DNA of 5,424 nucleotides. Origin: Treponema sp. (lineage in GTDB: Bacteria > Spirochaetota > Spirochaetia > Treponematales > Treponemataceae). Below, in pieces: positions 1 to 5,424 of this stretch (positions are counted from its first letter, which is position 1; each line of letters starts with the position of its first letter). Both the position numbers and the translations under genes were made by a program. The stretch is taken from assembly GCA_003447785.1 (NCBI GenBank), contig DLYJ01000054.1, positions 1-5,424 of the forward strand, read 5' to 3'. The notes under the pieces were generated by a model that saw only the letters and a list, made by a program, of their open reading frames with translations, made no database searches and was not told where the DNA came from.

Positions 1-30
1 GATTTTCAAGCCTTAAAGAAAAAGCTATAA

Positions 31-83
31 TAATACGCCGAGTCAAGGCACGCTCATGCTTAAAGCCTTGACTTCGCCGTTTT
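31..83. repeat. Palindromic intergenic repeat, copy 1
   Basis: This is the first of two copies, matching 111-163 at 49 of 53 positions. It folds into a hairpin: AGTCAAGGC (41-49) pairs with GCCTTGACT (65-73), and the stem extends through CG pairs (36-40 with 75-79) across one mismatch (38/77) and one bulged T (74). The 15-base loop can form a two-pair inner stem (GC 52-53 with GC 58-59). A TTTT run (80-83) follows on the plus strand, so it could also act as a weak plus-strand terminator. The repeat family is not one I recognise. Confidence 0.85.
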
Positions 84-85
84 GC

Positions 86-109
86 AGGCTGAATAAAAAT
101 TTTCAGCCT
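86..109. repeat. Short perfect inverted repeat between the two repeat copies
   Basis: AGGCTGAA (86-93) is the exact reverse complement of TTCAGCCT (102-109), around an 8-base AT-rich loop. Its sequence is unrelated to the flanking 53-bp repeats. No T tract follows on either strand, so a terminator role is not supported. It may be a transcript-stabilising hairpin or part of a composite repeat. Confidence 0.6.
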
Positions 110-110
110 A

Positions 111-164
111 TAATACGTCGAGTCAAGGCACGCATACGCTTAAAGCCTTGACTTCGCCGTTTTT
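111..164. repeat. Palindromic intergenic repeat, copy 2
   Basis: This second copy starts exactly 80 bp after the first. The 9-bp core stem is unchanged (121-129 with 145-153), and the outer CG pairs with a mismatch (118/157) and bulged T (154) are kept. The four differences from copy 1 are at 118 and at 134, 135 and 137 in the apical loop, all at positions predicted to be unpaired. TTTTT (160-164) follows the stem on the plus strand, giving a terminator-like shape in that direction. The minus strand has no such U tract. Confidence 0.85.
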
Positions 165-186
165 AGGGTTTGTAATAAACCCTAAA
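162..186 (-). terminator. 3'-end hairpin after the M16 lipoprotein gene (no U tract)
   Basis: TTTAGGGTTT (162-171) and AAACCCTAAA (177-186) form a perfect 10-bp stem with a 5-base loop, directly touching the TAA stop codon at 187-189. Its position fits the 3' end of the minus-strand operon. However, the bases after the stem on the minus strand are AACGGCG rather than a T run, so intrinsic termination is doubtful. It may protect the mRNA end, or act with the repeat hairpins that would be transcribed next. Confidence 0.45.
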
Positions 187-1527
187 TTAATCGCCTATAA
201 CTGTAACCCAGAAAATCTTTGTTCCGTCGCCTACATATTTTTTATAAGCGTCTATAACATCTTTTGCACTTACATCCTGCACCTGTTTTGAACGCTTGAG
301 ATAAGTGCCGTAGAAATTTGAGTACTCAAGGGATGTTACGATGTTTGCAGCAACTCCCGCCGCATTCTGTCCGGAATCAAAAAGTGTCGTAATGTATTTG
401 TTTTTATACTGATCAAGTTTTGCTTCCACGCCATTTTTATCCGGGAACATTGCGATTGACTCGCTGATAAGACGCCTTATGTTTTCTTTATCGCTGATTT
501 TGTATGCGCTGATTACACCTGCCATATTTTGGCCGCTGAGCACGCCGGAACCGATTGAATACACAGCCCCGCCCTCTTCGCGCACGTGGCTGAAGAAAAT
601 ATCATCCAGGTACATCAGGCTGATTGCAAATGCAACATAATCTTTATCATAGCGGTTAGGACAGTAAAAAAGCCCTGCCGAATATGCACTTGCACCTGCG
701 TTGGGGTTAATGATTGTTTTGTCAGCTTTATTGAAATTCAATCTGCCGGCAGCAGGCTTTTTGTATCCGCCTGCCGGGATTGAACCAAAGGCTCCGTCAA
801 GTTTTGCGATTAAGGTTTCAAGTTCTTCGCCTTCAAAATTTCCTACCACAACGATTTTGATTCGATTTGAATCCATAAGTTTTTTGTAATGCGCCTTTAC
901 ATCCTCAAGGGTAACCGAATTAACTGACTGTTCCGTAAAGTCCGGCGAAGTTTTGTAAGAACTGTCGTCATAAAGAGTTTTGTACAATTCAATTGAAAGC
1001 TGTTCTGACGGGTCAGAAAGTGAGCGCTGAACTCCGTCTTTTTCCTGGAGAATAAACTTGTCAAAATCAGACTGTTCCAGAAGCGGGCTGTTGACTGCGT
1101 CTGAAAAAACAGAAAAAACACTGTCAAAATCCTTTTTAATGCACTTTAGGCCCATGACAGAATAATCTTTTCCGCTTGAACTGTTGAGGGTAAAAGTCTT
1201 GTCGTACTGCATTTTCTGAATTTCTTCGTAAGAGTATTCGCGGCCGCCGTGGAGCATCAGGTTAAGCAGGAGTCCCTCGATTCCGGCCTTTTCCGGAGCA
1301 ATAAGCGGGGTTCCGCCCTCAAACACAACACGGACTACGACAATCTGCGAGCCGCTCTTTTTTACGACAACAGGGATTTTATTTGAAAGAGTGTGTGTGG
1401 AAAACTCTCCGATATTCGATTTGTAATACGGGTCTTCGTCCGAAGCCTTTGTACTTGCACAACCGGCAAAAATAATTGCAAGAAAGGATAATGCAATAAT
1501 CAGGTTTTTTAAGCAGTTTTTTTTCAT
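187..1527 (-). CDS. M16-family lipoprotein, non-catalytic peptidase partner
   Basis: This 446-residue protein has an M16 (insulinase/processing peptidase) fold of two half-domains and no intact zinc site. The N-terminus is a lipoprotein signal: a Lys-rich start, a hydrophobic stretch at residues 9-20, and the lipobox FAGC with lipidated Cys23. Where family members have HxxEH, this protein has G85, L88 and N89. The second domain keeps the R/Y substrate-binding pair in VREEGGAVYSIGSG (R316, Y323). It follows a catalytic M16 gene by 45 bp and probably serves as its membrane-anchored partner. I chose the ATG at 1527 because GGAG lies 9 bases upstream and the signal peptide begins there. A TTG at 1566 extends the frame by 13 residues but has only a badly spaced ribosome site. 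The family call is firm; the pairing is inferred. Confidence 0.88.
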   Translation of the reverse strand: MKKNCLKNLIIALSFLAIIFAGCASTKASDEDPYYKSNIGEFSTHTLSNKIPVVVKKSGSQIVVVRVVFEGGTPLIAPEKAGIEGLLLNLMLHGGREYSYEEIQKMQYDKTFTLNSSSGKDYSVMGLKCIKKDFDSVFSVFSDAVNSPLLEQSDFDKFILQEKDGVQRSLSDPSEQLSIELYKTLYDDSSYKTSPDFTEQSVNSVTLEDVKAHYKKLMDSNRIKIVVVGNFEGEELETLIAKLDGAFGSIPAGGYKKPAAGRLNFNKADKTIINPNAGASAYSAGLFYCPNRYDKDYVAFAISLMYLDDIFFSHVREEGGAVYSIGSGVLSGQNMAGVISAYKISDKENIRRLISESIAMFPDKNGVEAKLDQYKNKYITTLFDSGQNAAGVAANIVTSLEYSNFYGTYLKRSKQVQDVSAKDVIDAYKKYVGDGTKIFWVTVIGD

Positions 1528-1536
1528 ATCAGATTT

Positions 1537-1540
1537 CTCC
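1537..1540 (-). promoter_or_regulatory. Ribosome binding site deciding the lipoprotein start
   Basis: GGAG lies 9 bases before the ATG at 1527 and supports it over the TTG at 1566 and the in-frame ATG at 1542, whose own second codon overlaps this site. Another AAGGAG (around 1569-1574) overlaps the stop codon of the upstream gene but sits only 2 bases before the TTG, too close for normal initiation. Confidence 0.6.
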
Positions 1541-1572
1541 ATTCCAGGCACCAGGTCAGAATACAAGGCTCC

Positions 1573-3033
1573 TTACTGCCACCAGAACGCGTTGTCTTTA
1601 TTCAACACCTTCCAGCCGTATTTATCAAATTCATTTTTATTTTCTTCAAAATAAGACGGACTTACAAACAAAACCGCAACTCCCATCTTATCCTTAACAT
1701 ATTTGTCCAGGTATTTACTGATATCAGTTTTTTGAACTTTTTGAATATTTGAATCGTATTCAATAAAATAATCAGCCCCGGAAGAAGCCCAGGTTGCCGA
1801 CAGCGAAGACAAAAACTTCTGGGCCGTTTCCATGGAATAAATGCGGCTGTCTTCCAGGGTCTGCTTTACCTTTAAGATATTTTCGTTTTCAAAACCCGTC
1901 CCGGTTTTATACATATTCTCAAGGACAGGCCCCTTGATCATTTTAAGAAGTTTTTCGCCCTTTTGAACTGCAGAACTTCCCTGATTCAACATTGCGGCCG
2001 AAAAATTAATCATTCCGCTTGCACGCATTGTTGAATAACCGCCGCCCGCATAATCAGCGTCCGGAATCATCAAATCTTTGTCAGCGGTAAGGCTCTGCAA
2101 AAATGAGCCTGAAGGATTTGCAAGAAGGTAAGCCCACACATCGGCAGGATAAGTGTCCATAGCATCGGTTTCGGCATCGGGACCGCGTAAATAATACACA
2201 AACTGAATTATGTTTCCGCCCATGCGGTCGTCTGCAAAAACGTATTTTACATCGTTTTTGAGGGGAGCCTTATCCGGTGTACTTACCTTTACGGAACCGC
2301 CCTTAGCCTGAGGACCGTTTTCCCATGAGCCGTAGATTTTTTTTACGATTGAATAAACCTCGTCGTGCTTTACATCGCCTCCCACAAAGAGGGCTGTATT
2401 TTGCGGAACGTAGTATTCTTTTTGAATCTGGCGCAGCTGTTCAATTGTTGCATTTTTAATTGTAGAAAGGGCGCCGCTTGAGTCCAGTCTCCACGGGCTT
2501 TCGGGGAACAGAGTCTTAAAAAGTCCTGCCGCAAAGATACGGCCGCTTTCACTCTGTCCGCCTGAAATTTCTGCCAGGACTACATTTTTTTCTTTTTCAA
2601 ATTCGTCCCTGTCCATGAGCGGAGTTCTGATTGCATAAGACCAGTATTCAAGGCCGTCATAAACAAGGGAAGACGGAACGGTAAAAAAGTAATTTACACG
2701 GTCAATACCCGTAGTACCGTTCCAGTCTGAAACGCCCATTTTGTTGAGTGCTTCTGTGCAGGCCTTTTGATTTTTGTACTTTTCATTCCCCTTGAACATC
2801 ATGTGTTCATAAAGATGGAAAAGGCCGCAGTTTTCTTTTGTCTGGGTTACAGCCCCGCCCCGGATTGCGATTTCGATGTAGGCAAGAGGGGCACTGTCGT
2901 TTTCCATTACAAAAAGTTCAAGGCCGTTATCCAGCCTGTACCGGAAGAGGCCTTCAATTGGTGTGGCCTGTGCAAAGGTAAAATGCACAAGCGCGCACAA
3001 AAACAATAATTCAACAAAAATGCGTTTTTTCAT
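1573..3033 (-). CDS. Secreted M16-family zinc metallopeptidase, catalytic subunit
   Basis: This 486-residue protein is a single-chain half-size M16 peptidase (M16B type). It has a Sec signal peptide (residues 1 to about 23, likely cut after AQA) without a lipobox, so it should act outside the cytoplasmic membrane. The inverted zinc motif is intact in GLFHLYEHMMFKGN: H73, E76 (catalytic base) and H77. The third ligand is probably E155 in VVLAEISGG, 78 residues after H77, which is the usual family distance. YYVPQNTALFVGGDV (about 207-221) is the typical end of the first half-domain. In the second half-domain the usual R-x6-Y pair appears to be lost (T316 and I323 by eye alignment). The downstream lipoprotein has that pair, which suggests a heteromeric enzyme. 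The gene starts 14 bp after leuA, so it is probably co-transcribed. The substrate is unknown, probably peptides or unfolded chains. Confidence 0.9.
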   Translation of the reverse strand: MKKRIFVELLFLCALVHFTFAQATPIEGLFRYRLDNGLELFVMENDSAPLAYIEIAIRGGAVTQTKENCGLFHLYEHMMFKGNEKYKNQKACTEALNKMGVSDWNGTTGIDRVNYFFTVPSSLVYDGLEYWSYAIRTPLMDRDEFEKEKNVVLAEISGGQSESGRIFAAGLFKTLFPESPWRLDSSGALSTIKNATIEQLRQIQKEYYVPQNTALFVGGDVKHDEVYSIVKKIYGSWENGPQAKGGSVKVSTPDKAPLKNDVKYVFADDRMGGNIIQFVYYLRGPDAETDAMDTYPADVWAYLLANPSGSFLQSLTADKDLMIPDADYAGGGYSTMRASGMINFSAAMLNQGSSAVQKGEKLLKMIKGPVLENMYKTGTGFENENILKVKQTLEDSRIYSMETAQKFLSSLSATWASSGADYFIEYDSNIQKVQKTDISKYLDKYVKDKMGVAVLFVSPSYFEENKNEFDKYGWKVLNKDNAFWWQ

Positions 3034-3038
3034 TCCGT

Positions 3039-3044
3039 TCCTTT
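3039..3044 (-). promoter_or_regulatory. Ribosome binding site of the M16 peptidase gene
   Basis: AAAGGA ends 5 bases before the ATG at 3033, inside the 14-bp gap after the leuA stop codon. There is no room for a promoter in this gap, which supports translation from a shared leuA transcript or from a promoter inside leuA. Confidence 0.6.
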
Positions 3045-3047
3045 ATT

Positions 3048-4718
3048 CTACTGGTTAATCGCAGAAACTACAGCCTTAATACCTGCGCGTCCTACGTTGC
3101 TTGATTTACCGACGCCCCACTTCTGTGAACCGTCTTCTTTTGTAATCTGAACGTAAGCTACGGCGCTTGTATCACTTCCCTGTCCAACTGAGTGTTCGTG
3201 AAAGGCTGTAATATTGAATTTTGGAACTTCTGTCTTGGCAAGTGCGTTGACAAAGCTGTCCAGAGGTCCGTTTCCGACGCCACCGATAGAAACCTGGTTT
3301 CCGTTGAATTTGATTATACCACGGGTTGCAACGTTTTCTTCTTCGTTTTTGCCTTCGATATGAGTAGAAGCAAGGTCAACAACTTCCAGCGGTGATTTAA
3401 CTTCGAGCCACTGTTTTGTAAAGAAGTTGAGGATTTCTTCCGGCTGCAGTTCGCGCTGAGCTTTATCACTTTCGCTCTTAATCAGGTCGCCGATTGCAGG
3501 CTGCATTGCCTTTGGAATTGCGTAACCAAAGTTGTGTTCAAGAATAAAGCTTGCACCGCCCTTTCCGCTCTGGCTGTTGATACGGATAATGCCTTCGTAC
3601 TGGCGGCCGATGTCGTGGGGGTCAATCAGAAGGTAAGGAACATCCCAGATTGCGTTCTTGTCCATCTTAACGCGGGCTGCAAGACCTTTTGCAATAGCGT
3701 CCTGATGACCGCCTGACAAAGCAGTGTAAGCAAGACCGCCTGCATACGGTGAGCGCGGATTGATGTCCATCTTTGTAAATTCCATATATTTGTCTGCAAT
3801 ATCAGGCAGGTTATGGAAGTCCAGTTCAGGGTCAACACCTTCCGAGAACATGTTTAATGCTACAGTTACAATGTCCAGGTTACCTGTGCGTTCGCCGTTT
3901 CCAAAGAGACAGCCTTCAACGCGGTCTGCACCGGCCAGCAGACCCAGTTCGCATGAAGCAACGCCTGTTCCGCGGTCATTGTGACAGTGAGTTGAAATAA
4001 TAACCTTGTCACGGTTGGAAATGTGTTTTGCAAAATATTCAATTGAATCTGCGTAAACGTTAGGAGTGTAGCACTCTACAGTTGTGGGCAGGTTGAATAT
4101 GATTTTGTTTTTGTCAGAATATCCCCATTCCTTTCCAACGGCTTCACAGATTTCAATCGCATAGTCGATTTCTGTCATTGAAAAGCTTTCAGGGCTGTAT
4201 TCAAGGCGGATTCGGTCGCGCTCTTCCTGGCTCAGATCCTTCATGCATTCCTTGATTACCTTTACACCGTCAACAGCGATTTTAATGATTTCTTCCTTTG
4301 TCTTGTTGAATGTATATTTACGCTGAGCCGGGCTTGTTGAGTTATAAATGTGGAAAATTACCTTTGGAGCGCCTTTGATGCATTCCATTGTGCGGCGTAC
4401 GAGTTTTTCCCGGGCCTGGCACAATACCTGGATTGTTACATCGTCAGGAATGCGTTTTTCATCAATCAGACGGCGGATAAATTCATATTCAGTGTCGCTT
4501 GCAGAAGGGAATCCGATTTCTACTTCTTTAAAGCCGAGTTTTACTAGAAGATCAAAGAAAGCCAGTTTAGTTTCGATACCCATCGGGTCAATAAGAGCCT
4601 GATTTCCGTCACGAAGATCAACTGAACACCAAATTGGTGCCTTTGTGATTCGTTTTGATGGCCAGTCACGGCTTTCCATCACAGGCTGTGGAATTGGTCT
4701 GTACTTTGATGCATTCAT
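3048..4718 (-). CDS. leuA: 2-isopropylmalate synthase (long actinobacterial-type LeuA)
   Basis: This cytoplasmic enzyme condenses acetyl-CoA with 2-oxoisovalerate to give 2-isopropylmalate, the first committed step of leucine synthesis. The 556-residue protein starts like the long LeuA subfamily (RPIPQPV... then WPSKRITKAPIW). The TIM-barrel catalytic domain covers roughly residues 30-310, with CSVDLRDGNQAL (R36 and D37 catalytic/metal region), the metal-binding HCHND (H244, H246) and the loop GNGERTGN (273-280). A linker follows, then a C-terminal LeuA dimer domain (about 440-550) with VSIGGVGNGPLDSFVNAL and SVGQGSDTSAVAYVQI, which in the family binds leucine for feedback inhibition. Length and motifs appear complete. 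I chose the ATG at 4718 because GGAGG is 9 bases upstream. A GTG at 4781 would begin inside the attenuator terminator. The gene is preceded by a leucine leader-peptide attenuator. Confidence 0.96.
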   Translation of the reverse strand: MNASKYRPIPQPVMESRDWPSKRITKAPIWCSVDLRDGNQALIDPMGIETKLAFFDLLVKLGFKEVEIGFPSASDTEYEFIRRLIDEKRIPDDVTIQVLCQAREKLVRRTMECIKGAPKVIFHIYNSTSPAQRKYTFNKTKEEIIKIAVDGVKVIKECMKDLSQEERDRIRLEYSPESFSMTEIDYAIEICEAVGKEWGYSDKNKIIFNLPTTVECYTPNVYADSIEYFAKHISNRDKVIISTHCHNDRGTGVASCELGLLAGADRVEGCLFGNGERTGNLDIVTVALNMFSEGVDPELDFHNLPDIADKYMEFTKMDINPRSPYAGGLAYTALSGGHQDAIAKGLAARVKMDKNAIWDVPYLLIDPHDIGRQYEGIIRINSQSGKGGASFILEHNFGYAIPKAMQPAIGDLIKSESDKAQRELQPEEILNFFTKQWLEVKSPLEVVDLASTHIEGKNEEENVATRGIIKFNGNQVSIGGVGNGPLDSFVNALAKTEVPKFNITAFHEHSVGQGSDTSAVAYVQITKEDGSQKWGVGKSSNVGRAGIKAVVSAINQ

Positions 4719-4727
4719 TTTTATAAT

Positions 4728-4732
4728 CCTCC
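4728..4732 (-). promoter_or_regulatory. Strong leuA ribosome binding site abutting the attenuator U tract
   Basis: GGAGG lies 9 bases before the ATG at 4718 and begins immediately after the last U of the terminator (4733). Terminated transcripts would therefore lack it, whereas read-through transcripts expose it fully. Confidence 0.85.
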
Positions 4733-4770
4733 AAAAAAAAAGAACCCGTCGCCTAGGGCAACAGGTTCTT
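4733..4770 (-). terminator. Leucine attenuator terminator (strands 3 and 4)
   Basis: On the minus strand, AAGAACCTGTTGCC (4770-4757) pairs with GGCGACGGGTTCTT (4753-4740). All 14 positions pair, including two G-U wobbles (4763/4747 and 4760/4750), leaving a 3-base CTA loop. Seven unpaired T follow (4739-4733). This is a textbook intrinsic terminator, but it sits between the promoter and the leuA ribosome site instead of at a gene end. It should therefore act as a conditional attenuator. Confidence 0.92.
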
Positions 4771-4845
4771 GTTATATACACAAATTAATATACACTACCC
4801 GCTTGCTTTAGGCCGAAAAGAGAACTTTAGCTAGAAGTAGTAGTG
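4757..4845 (-). promoter_or_regulatory. Leader RNA with mutually exclusive pairings (attenuator strands 1, 2 and 3)
   Basis: Strand 1, CACTACT (4845-4839), pairs with GGTAGTG (4799-4793), and CTT (4837-4835) adds pairs to AAG (4804-4802). Strand 2 (4806-4797) can instead pair with strand 3 of the terminator: GCAA (4806-4803) with TTGC (4761-4758) and GGT (4799-4797) with ACC (4766-4764). Strand 1 overlaps the first leucine codons of the leader peptide, so a ribosome stalled there would free strand 2 and prevent terminator formation. The 2:3 pairing is short and interrupted. These pairings were found by eye, without energy calculation. Confidence 0.65.
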
Positions 4846-4855
4846 ATTTATTCAT
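4808..4855 (-). CDS. leuL: Leucine leader peptide of the leuA attenuator
   Basis: The frame is ATG AAT AAA TCA CTA CTA CTT CTA GCT AAA GTT CTC TTT TCG GCC TAA, encoding the 15-residue MNKSLLLLAKVLFSA. Five of 15 residues are leucine, four of them consecutive (codons 5-8). Three of those four are CTA, a codon I could find only once among about 34 leucines of leuA. Ribosome movement across this run would report leucyl-tRNA supply. The stop codon (4810-4808) lies just before strand 2, so a terminating ribosome would cover strand 2 and favour termination of transcription. No convincing Shine-Dalgarno precedes the ATG. The predicted transcription start falls at or next to it, so translation may be leaderless. 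The symbol leuL is given by analogy with enterobacterial leu leaders, not by homology. Confidence 0.85.
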   Translation of the reverse strand: MNKSLLLLAKVLFSA

Positions 4856-4861
4856 ATTTGT

Positions 4862-4890
4862 AGTATGCAACTTTGCCAATTTTTGGTCAA
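4862..4890 (-). promoter_or_regulatory. Candidate sigma-70-type promoter for the leu leader
   Basis: TTGACC (4890-4885, 5 of 6 to consensus) and CATACT (4867-4862, 4 of 6) are separated by exactly 17 bp. The start of transcription would fall near 4855, at the A of the leader ATG. An alternative, TTGGCA (4879-4874) with TATGAA (4856-4851), also has 17-bp spacing but would start inside the leader frame and lose its ATG, so I prefer the first. The -10 box is weak. Confidence 0.5.
4873..4890. repeat. Imperfect palindrome over the leader promoter -35 box
   Basis: On the minus strand TTGACCAA (4890-4883) faces TTGGCAA (4879-4873) across AAA. All 7 bases of the right arm pair if one A of the left arm is bulged. 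It overlaps the -35 hexamer and the spacer. It could be an operator or simply a chance AT-rich palindrome. Confidence 0.3.
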
Positions 4891-4902
4891 TAGCATTAAT
4901 TT

Positions 4903-5424
4903 TCATTTTTCTGCTATCAATTTAGCAAACAGCGGTTCCAGAGCTTTGTCAAAGGCCTGAGTGCTCTTCTTCATTTCGCCCAGGAATTCGTTGTCGACGA
5001 TTGAACTCAAAACGGCGTTCATTTCCCGGGCGTTGCGGAATGTAATCATGCGGAACTCGTCGTCATAGTCCTTCATGCGGCTTGTGAGTGCCGAACTATA
5101 CATTTCGTTGCTGATTAAAAGAACGTCAGCCTTGATGTCTTCCCAGATATCGTCGGTAAACTCTTCAATTTTGCGGGAGTACAGGTATTCCAGGAGGTAA
5201 ATTGAATAGGAAGCCTTGTAACTGTCATACATTTTCTGGCACTCATCATAAAACTGGTGAACCTGCTTCCATGTTTTAATGGAAGTATCCTTTATGCGTA
5301 AAAAGAGTTCTTCAAGTTTTGCTTCAGGAATAACCTGCCCACCGACGTTAACCCATTTTCTGTAAAGTACAAGTTCCTTAATTGCGGCAAAGTCAGAAAA
5401 TTCAAGAGATTTTTTCTTATTCTT
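4903..5424 (-). CDS. C-terminal part of a DUF4954-like protein (5' end outside window)
   Basis: The frame is open from the window edge at 5424 to a TGA at 4903-4905, giving 173 visible residues. It should not be read as starting at the internal ATG at 5232, since 64 in-frame codons without a stop precede it. The visible part is soluble, charged and rich in predicted helix, with no membrane segment. The segments YRKWVNVGGQVIPEAKLEEL, SRMKDYDDEFRMITF and EMNAVLSSIVDNEFL remind me of the C-terminal region of DUF4954 proteins. These are large proteins of spirochaetes and Bacteroidetes whose N-terminal part is related to left-handed beta-helix nucleotidyl/acyl transferases. That assignment is from memory of the pattern and is moderate at best. 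No clear terminator separates it from the leu leader promoter 13 bp downstream. Confidence 0.8.
   Translation of the reverse strand, partial: KNKKKSLEFSDFAAIKELVLYRKWVNVGGQVIPEAKLEELFLRIKDTSIKTWKQVHQFYDECQKMYDSYKASYSIYLLEYLYSRKIEEFTDDIWEDIKADVLLISNEMYSSALTSRMKDYDDEFRMITFRNAREMNAVLSSIVDNEFLGEMKKSTQAFDKALEPLFAKLIAEK

Noticed and set aside
31..164. CRISPR array
   Set aside because: There are only two copies, each a long self-palindrome, with a 27-bp interval that is itself a palindrome. No array continues and no cas genes are visible.
162..186. Strong bidirectional intrinsic terminator
   Set aside because: The stem is perfect, but neither strand has a T run directly after it, so only a low-confidence 3'-end hairpin is annotated.
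1528..1566. TTG start at 1566 for the M16 lipoprotein
   Set aside because: The AAGGAG is only 2 bases from it, and the extra 13 residues would precede a normal Lys-rich lipoprotein signal that has its own well-spaced GGAG.
4348..4602. Plus-strand open frames inside leuA, and similar ones inside the M16 genes
   Set aside because: They are antisense to clearly conserved protein-coding sequence, lack recognisable motifs and have no convincing ribosome sites. They are shadows of the real genes.
4719..4781. N-terminal extension of leuA starting at a GTG (4781), adding 21 residues
   Set aside because: It would run through the attenuator terminator and the strong GGAGG site, has no ribosome site of its own, and adds residues unlike LeuA proteins.
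4741..4855. T-box riboswitch as the control element for leuA
   Set aside because: GCGGGTAGTGTA superficially recalls the T-box sequence, but the conserved T-box motif, a long specifier hairpin and a stem I are absent. The leader is short and contains a leucine-rich coding frame instead.

Overview
The window looks like a piece of a spirochaete chromosome, most likely Treponema-like. This is an inference from protein style: a short spirochaete-type lipobox on one gene, an actinobacterial-type long 2-isopropylmalate synthase, and a C-terminal fragment resembling DUF4954 proteins. I could not test it by database search. All convincing genes lie on the minus strand, so the biological reading order runs from right to left.

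At the right edge (4903-5424) is the 3' part of a cytoplasmic protein that enters from outside the window. A compact intergenic region follows (about 4719-4902). It carries a candidate promoter, a 15-residue leader peptide with four consecutive leucine codons (MNKSLLLLAKVLFSA), competing RNA pairings, and a strong intrinsic terminator of 14 bp and 7 U directly before the GGAGG ribosome site of leuA. This is the layout of a classical leucine transcription attenuator.

leuA (3048-4718) encodes a 556-residue 2-isopropylmalate synthase, the first committed enzyme of leucine biosynthesis. Only 14 bases after its stop codon begins a secreted M16 peptidase subunit with an intact HxxEH zinc motif (1573-3033). 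After 45 more bases comes an M16-like lipoprotein (187-1527) that has lost HxxEH but keeps the R/Y substrate-binding pair missing from its neighbour. The two probably form one heteromeric peptidase outside the inner membrane. The spacing suggests that all three genes share one transcript, so leucine attenuation could also affect the peptidase.

The left end (1-186) is non-coding as far as I can see. It holds two copies of a 53-bp palindromic repeat exactly 80 bp apart, an unrelated palindrome between them, and a 10-bp hairpin touching the stop codon of the last gene. The repeats carry T tails on the plus strand and could end a plus-strand gene arriving from the left. No tRNA, rRNA, CRISPR array or insertion sequence was seen.
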